DNA of 33,914 bases from Planctomycetota bacterium (GTDB taxonomy: Bacteria > Planctomycetota > PUPC01 > DSUN01). Location of the stretch: contig DAOOIT010000061.1 in the NCBI GenBank assembly GCA_035384565.1, positions 1 to 33,914 of the forward strand, given 5' to 3'. The position numbers and the translations under genes are program-made. Shown here in pieces: positions 19,285-26,522 of this stretch. The number at the start of each line of letters is the position of its first letter. The stretch's first letter is position 1. The notes below the pieces were generated by a model that was not told the origin of the DNA, made no database searches, and saw only the letters and a list, made by a program, of their open reading frames with translations.

Positions 19285-20586
19285 CTAGGACGCGGGCACG
19301 ACGGGCTCGTTGGGCGACAGGCCGTCGGCGGGGTTCACCTTGGCGCCCGGCGGCGCGGGCACACGGCCGCGGAGCAGCGGGTCGTCGGTCTCGCGCATCC
19401 AGCGGTCGAGCCGGCCGCGCATCTCGTCGAGCGTTGCCGCGCAGGCGGCCTCGCCGGCCAGGTTGCAGGCCTCGTTGGGGTCGAAGGCGAGGTCGTAGAG
19501 TTGTTCGGCGGCGACGGGCCGCTGGCGCCAGCCGGCGGCGAGCCACACGTCCTTCGACGGGCTGTCATCGCAGTTGGGCATCACGCCGGTCGCCCGGCCG
19601 TCGAAGCGGCGGATGTACTTCCAGCGCCTGGTGCGCACGGCCCGCATCGGCTCGTAGGCGGCGTGGTAGGTGACCTCGGTGAAGATGGCGTCGTGAGTCT
19701 CCTCGGCCTCGCCGCGCACGAGGGGCAGCAGCGACGCGCCCTGGAGCCACGCCGGCCGCTCGATGCCCAGCAGGTCGCACACGGTGGGGAAGAGGTCCAG
19801 GTGGGTCACCATCGCGTCGCACACGCGGCCGCCCGCGAAGCCGCCGGGTCCGCGGAGGATGAGCATCACGCCGGTGCCGTGGTCCGTGAGGTTGCACTTC
19901 ATGCAGGGGAAGGCGAGGCCGTGGTCGGTGGTGCAGATGACGAGCGTGTTGTCGGCGAGGCCGGCGGCATCGAGGGCATCGAACACGGCGCCCATGCCGG
20001 CATCGAGCGCGCGGGCCGAGGCCTTGAAGGAGGCCATGTCGCGCCGCGTCGCGGGCGTGTCGGGCAGCGGGTCGGGCGGGCGGCACCAGCGCGGGTCCTC
20101 GGCGGGGCCGGGCTCGCGGAAGGCGCGATGGGTCTCGTTGAAGCCCACCGAGAGGAAGAACGGCTGCGGCGGCCGGCCGCGCAGGAACTCGGCGGCCGCG
20201 GCCGACACACCTTCGGCCTTGCCGCTCGCCGGCTTGAGGATTTCGTCGTAGCCGATCACGCTGGCGTCGCGGGCCACGTGCTGCACGCCGCACAGGGTCG
20301 AGCGATAGCCCGCCTTGCGGAGGGTGTGGACGATGTGGGTGCGGTAGTCGTAGAGCGCCCATCCACGGTGGGCGAGGCCGAGCATGCCGTTGTTGTGCGG
20401 CATCATGCCGGTGAGCAGGGCCGCGCGGCTCGACGAGCACGAGGGCATGGCGCAGAAGTTCTGGCGGAACACCACGCCCTGCTCGGCGAGGCGCTGGATG
20501 TGCGGCGTGGGCACGGGATAGCCGTAGGGCTGCACGTAGCGGCCCGTGTCGTGCGAGTGGATGTAGAGGATGTTCGGGCGGGGCAT
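19285..20586 (-). CDS. Type I sulfatase (formylglycine-dependent)
   Basis: The 433-residue protein starts MPRPNILYIHSHDTG, the usual first strand of the alkaline phosphatase/sulfatase fold. The active-site signature is C50-S-S-S-R54 followed by AALLTG, so Cys50 would be converted to formylglycine. The usual Pro or Ala two residues after it is Ser. Further family features are the HRGW segment, FLSVGFNETHR, and the metal-binding CTTDHG. Related enzymes desulfate glycosaminoglycan-type sugars. There is no signal peptide at this start, unusual for a sulfatase. The ATG at 20586 follows an AGGAGG site; the longer open frame upstream runs through the promoter and the terminator of the neighbouring gene and is rejected. 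Confidence 0.9.
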   Translation of the reverse strand: MPRPNILYIHSHDTGRYVQPYGYPVPTPHIQRLAEQGVVFRQNFCAMPSCSSSRAALLTGMMPHNNGMLGLAHRGWALYDYRTHIVHTLRKAGYRSTLCGVQHVARDASVIGYDEILKPASGKAEGVSAAAAEFLRGRPPQPFFLSVGFNETHRAFREPGPAEDPRWCRPPDPLPDTPATRRDMASFKASARALDAGMGAVFDALDAAGLADNTLVICTTDHGLAFPCMKCNLTDHGTGVMLILRGPGGFAGGRVCDAMVTHLDLFPTVCDLLGIERPAWLQGASLLPLVRGEAEETHDAIFTEVTYHAAYEPMRAVRTRRWKYIRRFDGRATGVMPNCDDSPSKDVWLAAGWRQRPVAAEQLYDLAFDPNEACNLAGEAACAATLDEMRGRLDRWMRETDDPLLRGRVPAPPGAKVNPADGLSPNEPVVPAS

Positions 20587-20634
20587 CGGCCGGCCTCCTG
20601 CTGGGGGAGAGGGGCTTGCGCAGGCGCGGCCCGC

Positions 20635-20662
20635 ATTATACGAAATGACGGGGGCGAGGCAA
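20635..20662 (-). promoter_or_regulatory. Promoter of the sulfatase gene
   Basis: On the minus strand, TTGCCT (20657-20662), 16 bp, TATAAT (20635-20640). The -35 box lies within the hairpin that follows the peroxiredoxin gene. Confidence 0.5.
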
Positions 20663-20680
20663 TCGGCGCCTCGCCCCGTC
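20647..20680 (-). terminator. Hairpin after the peroxiredoxin gene
   Basis: Arms 20647-20660 and 20668-20680 pair over 13 bp with one bulged base and a 7-nt loop, about 35 bp past the stop codon. It is very GC-rich and has no long T-tract. Confidence 0.5.
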
Positions 20681-20714
20681 CGGCGAACCATGTTCAGCCA
20701 CGGCCTGCTGGCGG

Positions 20715-21482
20715 CTACTTCGCGGCCTCCGGCGGGAGGGCGAGTTTCTCCTTCGGCAGCGGCTTGAGGCACATGAACCAGTCGAGGCACTGGTAGTCCT
20801 TGCCTGCCTTCTCGACGCGCTCCTTGGCCATGCCGCACGAGCCGGGGGGCGGGATGATCACGTCGTCGCCGGGCTGCCAGTCGGCCGGCGTGGCGCAGGC
20901 ATTGGCGTCGGAGGTCTGCATGGCGATGAGCAGCCGCTTGATCTCCTGGAAGTTGCGCCCGTTCGACAGCGGGTAGTAGATGAGCGCGCGAATCTTGGCC
21001 TTCGGGTCAATGAAGAACACGGCGCGAACCGCCTTCGTGTCGCTCGCCTGGGGCTGGAGCATGCCGAACTTCTTCGCCACCTCCATCTTGACGTCGGCGA
21101 TGAGGGGGAAGGTGACCTCGACGTTCTCCATCCCCTTGTACCTGATCTTCTCCTTGATGGTGCGCAGCCAGGCGATGTGGCTGAAGTTGCTGTCGATCGA
21201 GAGACCCATGAGCTCGCAGTTCAGGGCCTTGAACTGCGGCATCATCGTGGCGAAGGTCATGAACTCGGTCGTGCACACCGGCGTGAAGTCGGCCGGGTGG
21301 CTGAAGAGGATCACCCACTTGCCCTTGAAATCGTCGGGGAACTTCACCGGCCCGGCCGTGGTCTCGGCCGTGAACGCCGGGGCGTCTTCCCCGATCAGCG
21401 GCACACGGGGCTGGTCGCCCTCCGCCGCCCAAGCCGCTCCCGCCACGAGCATGAACAATACGCCCAACACCAGCCGGCCCAT
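20715..21482 (-). CDS. Exported peroxiredoxin (Prx6/AhpC-TSA type)
   Basis: This 255-residue protein has a signal peptide (MGRLVLGVLFMLVAGAAWAA) ahead of a complete peroxiredoxin domain. The peroxidatic Cys70 sits in PADFTPVC, the PxxxTxxC motif. The long C-terminal extension and the DWQPGDDVIIPPP stretch are typical of the Prx6 (often 1-Cys) group, although further cysteines occur in GSCG, YQCLD and FMCLK. It reduces peroxides outside the cytoplasm. The ATG at 21482 follows AAAGGAGA; the longer frame lacks a signal of this kind at its start. A hairpin follows the gene. Confidence 0.9.
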   Translation of the reverse strand: MGRLVLGVLFMLVAGAAWAAEGDQPRVPLIGEDAPAFTAETTAGPVKFPDDFKGKWVILFSHPADFTPVCTTEFMTFATMMPQFKALNCELMGLSIDSNFSHIAWLRTIKEKIRYKGMENVEVTFPLIADVKMEVAKKFGMLQPQASDTKAVRAVFFIDPKAKIRALIYYPLSNGRNFQEIKRLLIAMQTSDANACATPADWQPGDDVIIPPPGSCGMAKERVEKAGKDYQCLDWFMCLKPLPKEKLALPPEAAK

Positions 21483-21558
21483 GCCAATCTCCTTTGTCCG
21501 CGGAGAACCCGTCCCAAGCGCTCCCATACTCTCTATTAGGGGAGCCGGCTGTACAGAG

Positions 21559-22500
21559 TCAAGAGGCAGCGTTCGCGCCGGCCGCGAGCCGCCGCGCGAG
21601 GCGTGCGGCGCCCAGCGCGCCCTCGACCTCAGCCAGGCCGCAGAGAGCGTCGGGGGCGAAGGCTCTCACCGCCGCGGCGAGGGCATCGCGCATCGTCGGC
21701 TGGCTGCGCAGCACGCCGCCGGAGAGCACGACCCGCTCAACCGCCTCGGGCGGCGGCCACAGGGCGCGCGCCGCCACCTCGATGCCCCGAGCCAACTCGG
21801 CCACCGCACCCGCGATGATGGCCTTCGCCGCCTCATCGCCTGCCGCGGCCGCCTCGAAGACGATGGGCGCCACGCCCGCCACGCGGTCCTTGGCGAAGGG
21901 GCTGGCCCACGCCACCAGCGCGTCAATCCCGGCCAACCTGAGGCGCTGGGGGATGAGGGCTTCGAGAAGCGATTTCGGCCCGCGGCCGTCGGCCGAGCGC
22001 GCGGCAGCACGCAGGGCGCGGTGGCCGATGTCGAAGCCGCTCCCCTCGTCGCCCAGCAGCGGCCCGCGGCCGCCGACGAACCTCTCTGCTCCGTCGGCCC
22101 GTCGGGCGTAGACGAGCGACCCCGTGCCGCACACGGCCAGGATGCCCGTGCCGTCGGGGCTGCCCGCGGCCAGGCCCGCGGCCGCGTCGTGCGTGATAAG
22201 CGCGGGGCAACCGAGGCCAAGCTTGCGGACGAAGCCGCGCCAGGCCCTGCGGTCTTCCTCAGCGCGGACGCCCGAGACGCAGAGCGCGGCGGCCGCCAAG
22301 TCCCCGGCGGCGATGCGGCTGGCGGTGAGCAACGCGCCCGCTAGCTCGGCGAGTGCGCCCCACGCTGCCTTGCTCCCGACGGCATGGACGTTGGTTGGGC
22401 CGCCGACGTGGCGCGCCACGATGTCGAGCGCCTCGCCAGTCAAGACGCCGGTTGTCTTTGTCGCGCCACCTTCGATGCCGAGGAAGAAGGCTCTTGTCAC
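21559..22500 (-). CDS. BadF/BadG-type sugar kinase (N-acetylglucosamine kinase-like)
   Basis: The 313-residue protein belongs to the ASKHA ATPase fold. It has a phosphate-1 loop FLGIEGGATKT near 6-16 with Glu in place of the common Asp, a later GTGSLVYAR phosphate-2 region, and GPLLGDEGSG(F)DIGHRAL, typical of NAGK-like kinases. It would phosphorylate an amino sugar such as GlcNAc in the cytoplasm. The start codon is GTG and overlaps the stop of the upstream gene in a GTGA, so translation is probably coupled. Its operon partners are a PDZ-repeat protein and a sialidase-like protein, which fits use of amino sugars released outside. Confidence 0.82.
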   Translation of the reverse strand: MTRAFFLGIEGGATKTTGVLTGEALDIVARHVGGPTNVHAVGSKAAWGALAELAGALLTASRIAAGDLAAAALCVSGVRAEEDRRAWRGFVRKLGLGCPALITHDAAAGLAAGSPDGTGILAVCGTGSLVYARRADGAERFVGGRGPLLGDEGSGFDIGHRALRAAARSADGRGPKSLLEALIPQRLRLAGIDALVAWASPFAKDRVAGVAPIVFEAAAAGDEAAKAIIAGAVAELARGIEVAARALWPPPEAVERVVLSGGVLRSQPTMRDALAAAVRAFAPDALCGLAEVEGALGAARLARRLAAGANAAS

Positions 22501-24836
22501 GGCGTCACTTTCTCGCTAGTGTCCACGAACAGGCCGTGGAGGGCGCTGTCCTCGGGCTTCTTGTCGTTCCGCTCGCCGGGGGCGAGCACCTGGCCGTTCG
22601 GGCGGCCCGAGGAGTAGAAGTCGGCGCCGCCCCCCGCGTCGAGGAGGAGCGACCAACTGAAGCACCCTGTCTCGGCGTAATGGTAGCTGTTGCCTGCGGA
22701 GCAGCCGTGGACGGCGCCGCCGCGGGCTACGTAGCGGTCGGTGCCGTCGAGGTCAACGAGCCAGCCGATGGCTTGCATGGCGGCCGAGCCTTGGGCGAGG
22801 CCCTCGGCTTGATAGGAATCGTTGCCGCCGCGGTCAATGAGCAGGCCCGCCGCAATGTCCCAGGCGGCGCCCTGGCAGGCGGCGCACATGGCCCAGTAGG
22901 TGTCGTCGCCCGCGTCGTCGGCCAGGATGCCGATGGCCTGGTGGCAGCCGAAGCCCTGGCCGTAGCGGTTGCCGTAGTAGAGGTCGTTGCCGCTGCGGTC
23001 GTAGAGGATGCCGAGCGCCCAGTAGTAGGCGCCGCCCTGGGCGAACTCGCCGGCCTCGTAGCGGTCGTCGCCGCCGAGGTCGGCCAGCACCCCGATGGCG
23101 CCGCTCTCGTACATGCGGAAGCCGAAGCCCATGCCCTGGCTGTACGAGGCGAAGACGGCCGGGGTGTCGTAGACCGAGCCTTTCGGGCCGTTGGCGCGAT
23201 AGAGGTCGTTGCCGCCAACGTCGAGGAGGAGGCCGAAGCCGCGCGGCCCGCCGACCCCTTCGCTGAGGTACTCAGCGATATAGGTGTCGGAGCCGCCGAG
23301 GTCGAGGATCGCCCCCACGCCGTAGACCCCCGCGCCGAGCGACCAAGTGGTGCCCGCGTAGGTGTCGTTGCCGGCGAGGTCGGCCAGGATGCCAACTCCC
23401 ATCACCCCCACGCCGCAGGAGCGGGCCTTGCCCTCATAGCGGTCGTTGCCCGCCACGTCAACGAGGATGCTGATGCCCAGCGTGGCGCTGGCCGGGCCGC
23501 CCTCGTACTTGTCGTTTCCTGCAAAGTCCACCACGACCTGAATGGGCGGGCGCTCGTCCGATGAGTAGTGATAGACGTCGTCGCCGCCGGGGTCAATCAC
23601 CACATCGAGCTTCGACAGGTCGTAGCGGTTCGGGCCGGGGCCGCCGAACACGATCCAGCGTCCGTCGGCCTGCTCGGCGGCCAGGATGTCGCCCTCAACG
23701 ATTCCCCGCAGCTTTCGGGGGGGCCGCACGGTGGGGGTCTCCTTCGCCGGCGGCTTGCCGGGGCGCAGGACCTCCGCCAGCCCGGCCGCGGCATCGAGGA
23801 GGGCCTGGTGGTCCACGTCCATGCTCGCGCGGAGGGCCGCCAGGATGCGGGCGGGGTCGGGGTGCGACATCAGGTAGTGCTCGGCCGCGGCGTAGTCGAG
23901 GACCTCGTGCAGGTCTTTCGCCAGCGCCTTCTGCCGCTTGGCGGGAATCCTGGCGAACGCCTGGTCGCGAAGGCTTGAGACCTCGGCCAAGCGGGCCTTC
24001 ATCCAGGCGATGGCCTTCGCGGGGTCGGAGAAATCGGCTGCCGTAGCCACAAGCGTCCCGCTTGTGGGCTGGTCCGCAACAGGGGCGGTTGCGGCTACGG
24101 GGGGCGGGGCCAGGTCGAGGTTCTCCGCGGCGCGCAGAAAGACCTCGCGTGGATCGCCGGGCACTTTGCCCAGCGGGTCGGTGATGAGCTTCTGAAGCTC
24201 CGGCAGGCGCGTCGGGTGATAGAAGCCCGCGGCGACGCGCGAGAGGCTGTTCGCCCCGAAGTCCTCCGTCTGCGTGTCGGCGAGATACTTCTTCAGCTTG
24301 TCGAGCGGCTCGCGGAGCTTGTGTTGCTCGATGAGCGGGTCGAGGAGCTTCTCCAGGGGCGTGGGGTCCTTCCCCTCAAGAAGACCGCCTGAAGGCGGCA
24401 CTACGAACGGGCGACGGAAGGCGATAGGCCCCGACCAGTCGGCCTTCGAGGCGAGGACGACCTTGAGCGTCTTCTCCTCGCCGCCCTTGCCGGGCTCGGG
24501 CACCGCGGTGTCCTCTTTGCCCTTGGTGACGCGCACATGCAGTTCGATGGCATCGCCAGGCTTCGAGCGGGCGAGGAGTTCGTCGAACGCCTTCTTCCCC
24601 ATCGGCTTGCCGTTGACGGCCAGAATGATGTCGCCGCGGTTGAGGAAGGGCGACGTGAAGGTCTTGCCCTTCAGCGGCCCGGGCATCACCCAGCCCACGA
24701 GCATCCCGCCCGTCTCCGCGTGGTCCCGGCAGAAGAGGCCGATGTAGGCCTGCTCGGTCAGGGGGCGCTCGGCGGCACGGCCGCAGGGGGACAGGAGCGA
24801 TAGGACGAATAGGGCGGGTATGACCGGGCGGAGCAT
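22497..24836 (-). CDS. Exported PDZ protein with twelve GGND-Y repeats
   Basis: The 779-residue protein carries a signal peptide (cleavage near AAE). A PDZ-like domain follows (about 28-118: GGMLVGWVMPGPLKG, FLNRGDIILAVNGKPMGKKAF). Next is a long helical region. From residue 418 to about 720 there are twelve tandem repeats of mostly 26-28 residues built on LxDxGGNDxY and ending GxGIGx. This periodicity suggests a beta-solenoid, possibly Asp-rich metal sites on one face. I do not know the family and assign no reaction. Two palindromic DNA elements are embedded in frame, at residues about 143-152 and 246-265. It lies 12 bp after the sialidase-like gene and overlaps the kinase gene by 4 bases. 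Confidence 0.75.
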   Translation of the reverse strand: MLRPVIPALFVLSLLSPCGRAAERPLTEQAYIGLFCRDHAETGGMLVGWVMPGPLKGKTFTSPFLNRGDIILAVNGKPMGKKAFDELLARSKPGDAIELHVRVTKGKEDTAVPEPGKGGEEKTLKVVLASKADWSGPIAFRRPFVVPPSGGLLEGKDPTPLEKLLDPLIEQHKLREPLDKLKKYLADTQTEDFGANSLSRVAAGFYHPTRLPELQKLITDPLGKVPGDPREVFLRAAENLDLAPPPVAATAPVADQPTSGTLVATAADFSDPAKAIAWMKARLAEVSSLRDQAFARIPAKRQKALAKDLHEVLDYAAAEHYLMSHPDPARILAALRASMDVDHQALLDAAAGLAEVLRPGKPPAKETPTVRPPRKLRGIVEGDILAAEQADGRWIVFGGPGPNRYDLSKLDVVIDPGGDDVYHYSSDERPPIQVVVDFAGNDKYEGGPASATLGISILVDVAGNDRYEGKARSCGVGVMGVGILADLAGNDTYAGTTWSLGAGVYGVGAILDLGGSDTYIAEYLSEGVGGPRGFGLLLDVGGNDLYRANGPKGSVYDTPAVFASYSQGMGFGFRMYESGAIGVLADLGGDDRYEAGEFAQGGAYYWALGILYDRSGNDLYYGNRYGQGFGCHQAIGILADDAGDDTYWAMCAACQGAAWDIAAGLLIDRGGNDSYQAEGLAQGSAAMQAIGWLVDLDGTDRYVARGGAVHGCSAGNSYHYAETGCFSWSLLLDAGGGADFYSSGRPNGQVLAPGERNDKKPEDSALHGLFVDTSEKVTP
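24041..24100. repeat. F3 cloverleaf palindrome inside the PDZ gene
   Basis: It has an outer stem CCGTAGCC (24041-24048)/GGCTACGG (24093-24100) and two inner hairpins, CCACAAGC/GCTTGTGG (24047-24067) and CCGCAAC/GTTGCGG (24074-24094). It is 60 bp, exactly 20 codons, and read as an Ala/Pro/Thr-rich linker. Confidence 0.7.
24380..24409 (-). repeat. F1 palindromic repeat inside the PDZ gene
   Basis: It carries the core CCGCCTGAAGGCGG with the flank CACTACGAACG, as in 352-407. It is translated here in yet another frame, as PFVVPPSGGLL. Confidence 0.75.
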
Positions 24837-24848
24837 GGCGGCCCTCCC

Positions 24849-25850
24849 CTAATGCGGAGCTTCGAGCTTGACCTTCGCCAGGTAGATGCTGGTCTTGCCC
24901 TCGTGGCTGGAGTAGTAGCTGATCCAGAGCAGGCCGTCGTGAATGACCATGCCGGCGTAGCTCGTGTCGCCGCCAGAGGGGAGGGTGAGGATTTCGGTGA
25001 GGCGGCCGCCCTCGGGGTCGAGCGAGCAGAGGCCGGTGCGAACCTTCTTGTCGTAGAGGCGGACGGTGGCGAGGAAGCGCCCGTCGGGCAGGCGAATCAT
25101 CTTCGGGCCGCCAATCTGCACGCCCAGGTCGCGCCACACCCAGCCCGTGTACGGCGGCTTCGAGACGCCGAGCTGGGCCGAGGACGGCTTGCCGTCGCGG
25201 CGGAGGAGGCAGTAGCACGCGTCGTCGGGCGCGAAGACGAGCGAGGTCTCGTTCGCATAGGTGCCGCCGGGGAGGAGGTCGTCGGCGAGCGTCTCCCATT
25301 CCTTCCCTCTTCCATCGCTCGTGTGGTAGAGGCGAATGAGGTGTTTGCCCCCGCAGGCGTAACCGATGCCGTAACCGACGCCCTTGTGCCAGGTGACGCT
25401 CCACATCCAGAGATTGGGGTCGGCGACCTTGTTCGGCTCGCCCCATGCCTCGCCGTCGGGCGAGAGCCACGTAACGCTCTGGTGCGTCTGCCCGCCGACG
25501 GGCTTGACGAAGCGGACGGCGCCGTTGAGCATCAACTGGCCGCCGGCCGTGACCGAGAGCTTGGCGTCGCGCACGTCCCCGCCGTCCCACGCCATCCGCG
25601 CGACCGACTTCCACTCCTGCCCGTCGGCCGACGCGAGGACGCGGAGGGCGCCGGTGTCGCACACGTGGCCCTTGCCCTCGCGGAAGGCGCAGAACCAGCG
25701 GTCCTTGAAGCGGATGAGGTCGGTGAAGGCGTTGTGGGGCGCCTGGTCCCAGATTCTCCGCACCTCGACGAGCGTGGCCACGGGCGCATCTCCTGCTGAG
25801 ACGAGGGGGTGCCAGCCGAGGACTGCGATAGCCAGCATCGTGCACTTCAT
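24849..25850 (-). CDS. Exported sialidase-like (BNR) beta-propeller protein
   Basis: The 333-residue protein has a signal peptide (MKCTMLAIAVLGWHPLVSAG). A six-bladed propeller-type sequence follows, with Asp-box-like motifs SADGQEW and SPDGEAW. Arg and Asp residues common in sialidase folds are scattered through it, but the complete catalytic set cannot be verified by eye. Such proteins are often annotated exo-alpha-sialidase or BNR-repeat glycosidase. The ATG at 25850 follows a GGGAGA site. It is the first gene of an operon with the PDZ-repeat protein and the sugar kinase, driven by the promoter at 25909-25936. Confidence 0.78.
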   Translation of the reverse strand: MKCTMLAIAVLGWHPLVSAGDAPVATLVEVRRIWDQAPHNAFTDLIRFKDRWFCAFREGKGHVCDTGALRVLASADGQEWKSVARMAWDGGDVRDAKLSVTAGGQLMLNGAVRFVKPVGGQTHQSVTWLSPDGEAWGEPNKVADPNLWMWSVTWHKGVGYGIGYACGGKHLIRLYHTSDGRGKEWETLADDLLPGGTYANETSLVFAPDDACYCLLRRDGKPSSAQLGVSKPPYTGWVWRDLGVQIGGPKMIRLPDGRFLATVRLYDKKVRTGLCSLDPEGGRLTEILTLPSGGDTSYAGMVIHDGLLWISYYSSHEGKTSIYLAKVKLEAPH

Positions 25851-25908
25851 GGTGGTCTCCCAGCCTGGGGGGGCTTGCCGTGACGGCCTTCGGGCGCCTC
25901 TCACCGGC

Positions 25909-25936
25909 ATTCTACACTTTCCTGAGCCGCGGGCAA
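25909..25936 (-). promoter_or_regulatory. Promoter of the sialidase/PDZ/kinase operon
   Basis: On the minus strand, TTGCCC (25931-25936), 16 bp, TAGAAT (25909-25914), leaving a leader of about 55 nt. Confidence 0.55.
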
Positions 25937-26174
25937 GAGGGGCGGGGAGATGGGCATCTCCCGGGCGAAAAAAAATCACGAAAATCCGGAATTCGGGCCC
26001 TTATTTGCGCAGGGGCATTGCCATTGTACTGGTGGCGAAGACCGGAGACCTGTCGCAGCGGGCTGGGAAAGACAAAGTGTGATGTAAGCAATTGCAGCAT
26101 ATACACTTCGGAGGCGAGGAGGCCCACAGCCGGCAATGGGGGCCTCGTTGCCTCGTACGGACGCCGCTCGGCGA

Positions 26175-26341
26175 CGGCCCAGTAGGCCCCAGATTCCATG
26201 ACCGACCGGCTGCCAAAGGAGGGGTGAAACGACACTCTGTGTCGCTTTCCCGGGGCGCAGGGCCGGGGCGCCCGCCCCTCGCACCCGAGCGGAGCCGGAG
26301 GCGGCCCAGTAGGCCCCAGACCCCATGACCCACCGGCCGCC
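26175..26341. repeat. Pair of 40-base direct repeats in the non-coding gap
   Basis: The block CGGCCCAGTAGGCCCCAGA, a variable pair, CCATGACC, one variable base, ACCGGC occurs at 26175-26214 and 26302-26341. The spacer contains the GACAC/GTGTC hairpin. Confidence 0.7.
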
Positions 26342-26405
26342 GCACGCGTTCTTTGACAATCCGGTTTCCTGAGATGGTTTCTAAGGGCGGACGGCTCGAC
26401 CACAA

Positions 26406-26447
26406 GCCTGGGGCGTCACGGTGACCGCGTGACGTGACGCCCCAGGC
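26406..26447. repeat. Strong 15-bp inverted repeat upstream of the amidase gene
   Basis: Arms 26406-26420 and 26433-26447 are perfectly complementary with a 12-nt loop. It lies just before the promoter of the acetamidase-like gene, so it could be an operator or a dispersed palindrome. Confidence 0.6.
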
Positions 26448-26469
26448 CCGGCCGGGGGCGGTCCGCCGC

Positions 26470-26497
26470 TTGACAACCCCGCCGTGGCGGCTACCAT
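26470..26497 (+). promoter_or_regulatory. Promoter of the acetamidase-like gene
   Basis: TTGACA (26470-26475), 16 bp, TACCAT (26492-26497). An AGGAGG ribosome site at 26510-26515 follows close behind. Confidence 0.6.
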
Positions 26498-26522
26498 GCC
26501 GTGAGACCCAGGAGGCCCCGCC

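Larger units (their letters stand above)
25851..26522. other. Structured non-coding region of about 670 bp
   Basis: No gene is supported. It holds the sialidase promoter (25909-25936), a palindrome followed by an A8 run (25947-25977), an AT-rich patch around 26070-26110, and two 40-base direct repeats (26175-26214 and 26302-26341, differing at a few positions). Also present are a hairpin GAAACGACAC/GTGTCGCTTTC (26226-26250), a strong 15-bp hairpin (26406-26447), and the promoter of the next gene. Open frames across it on the minus strand carry no recognisable protein. Confidence 0.6.

Noticed and set aside
21535..21562. TTGACT as a -35 box for the peroxiredoxin gene
   Set aside because: The -10 candidates (TAATAG at 18 bp) match poorly, so I left it out of the features.
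25988..26000. GGAATTCGGGCCC, which looks like cloning polylinker
   Set aside because: The flanks show no vector sequence, and restriction-site words of this kind occur by chance in GC-rich DNA.
26347..26381. TTCTTTGACAATCC stretch as a CRISPR leader or a promoter
   Set aside because: There is no repeat-spacer array and no -10 box at the right distance.
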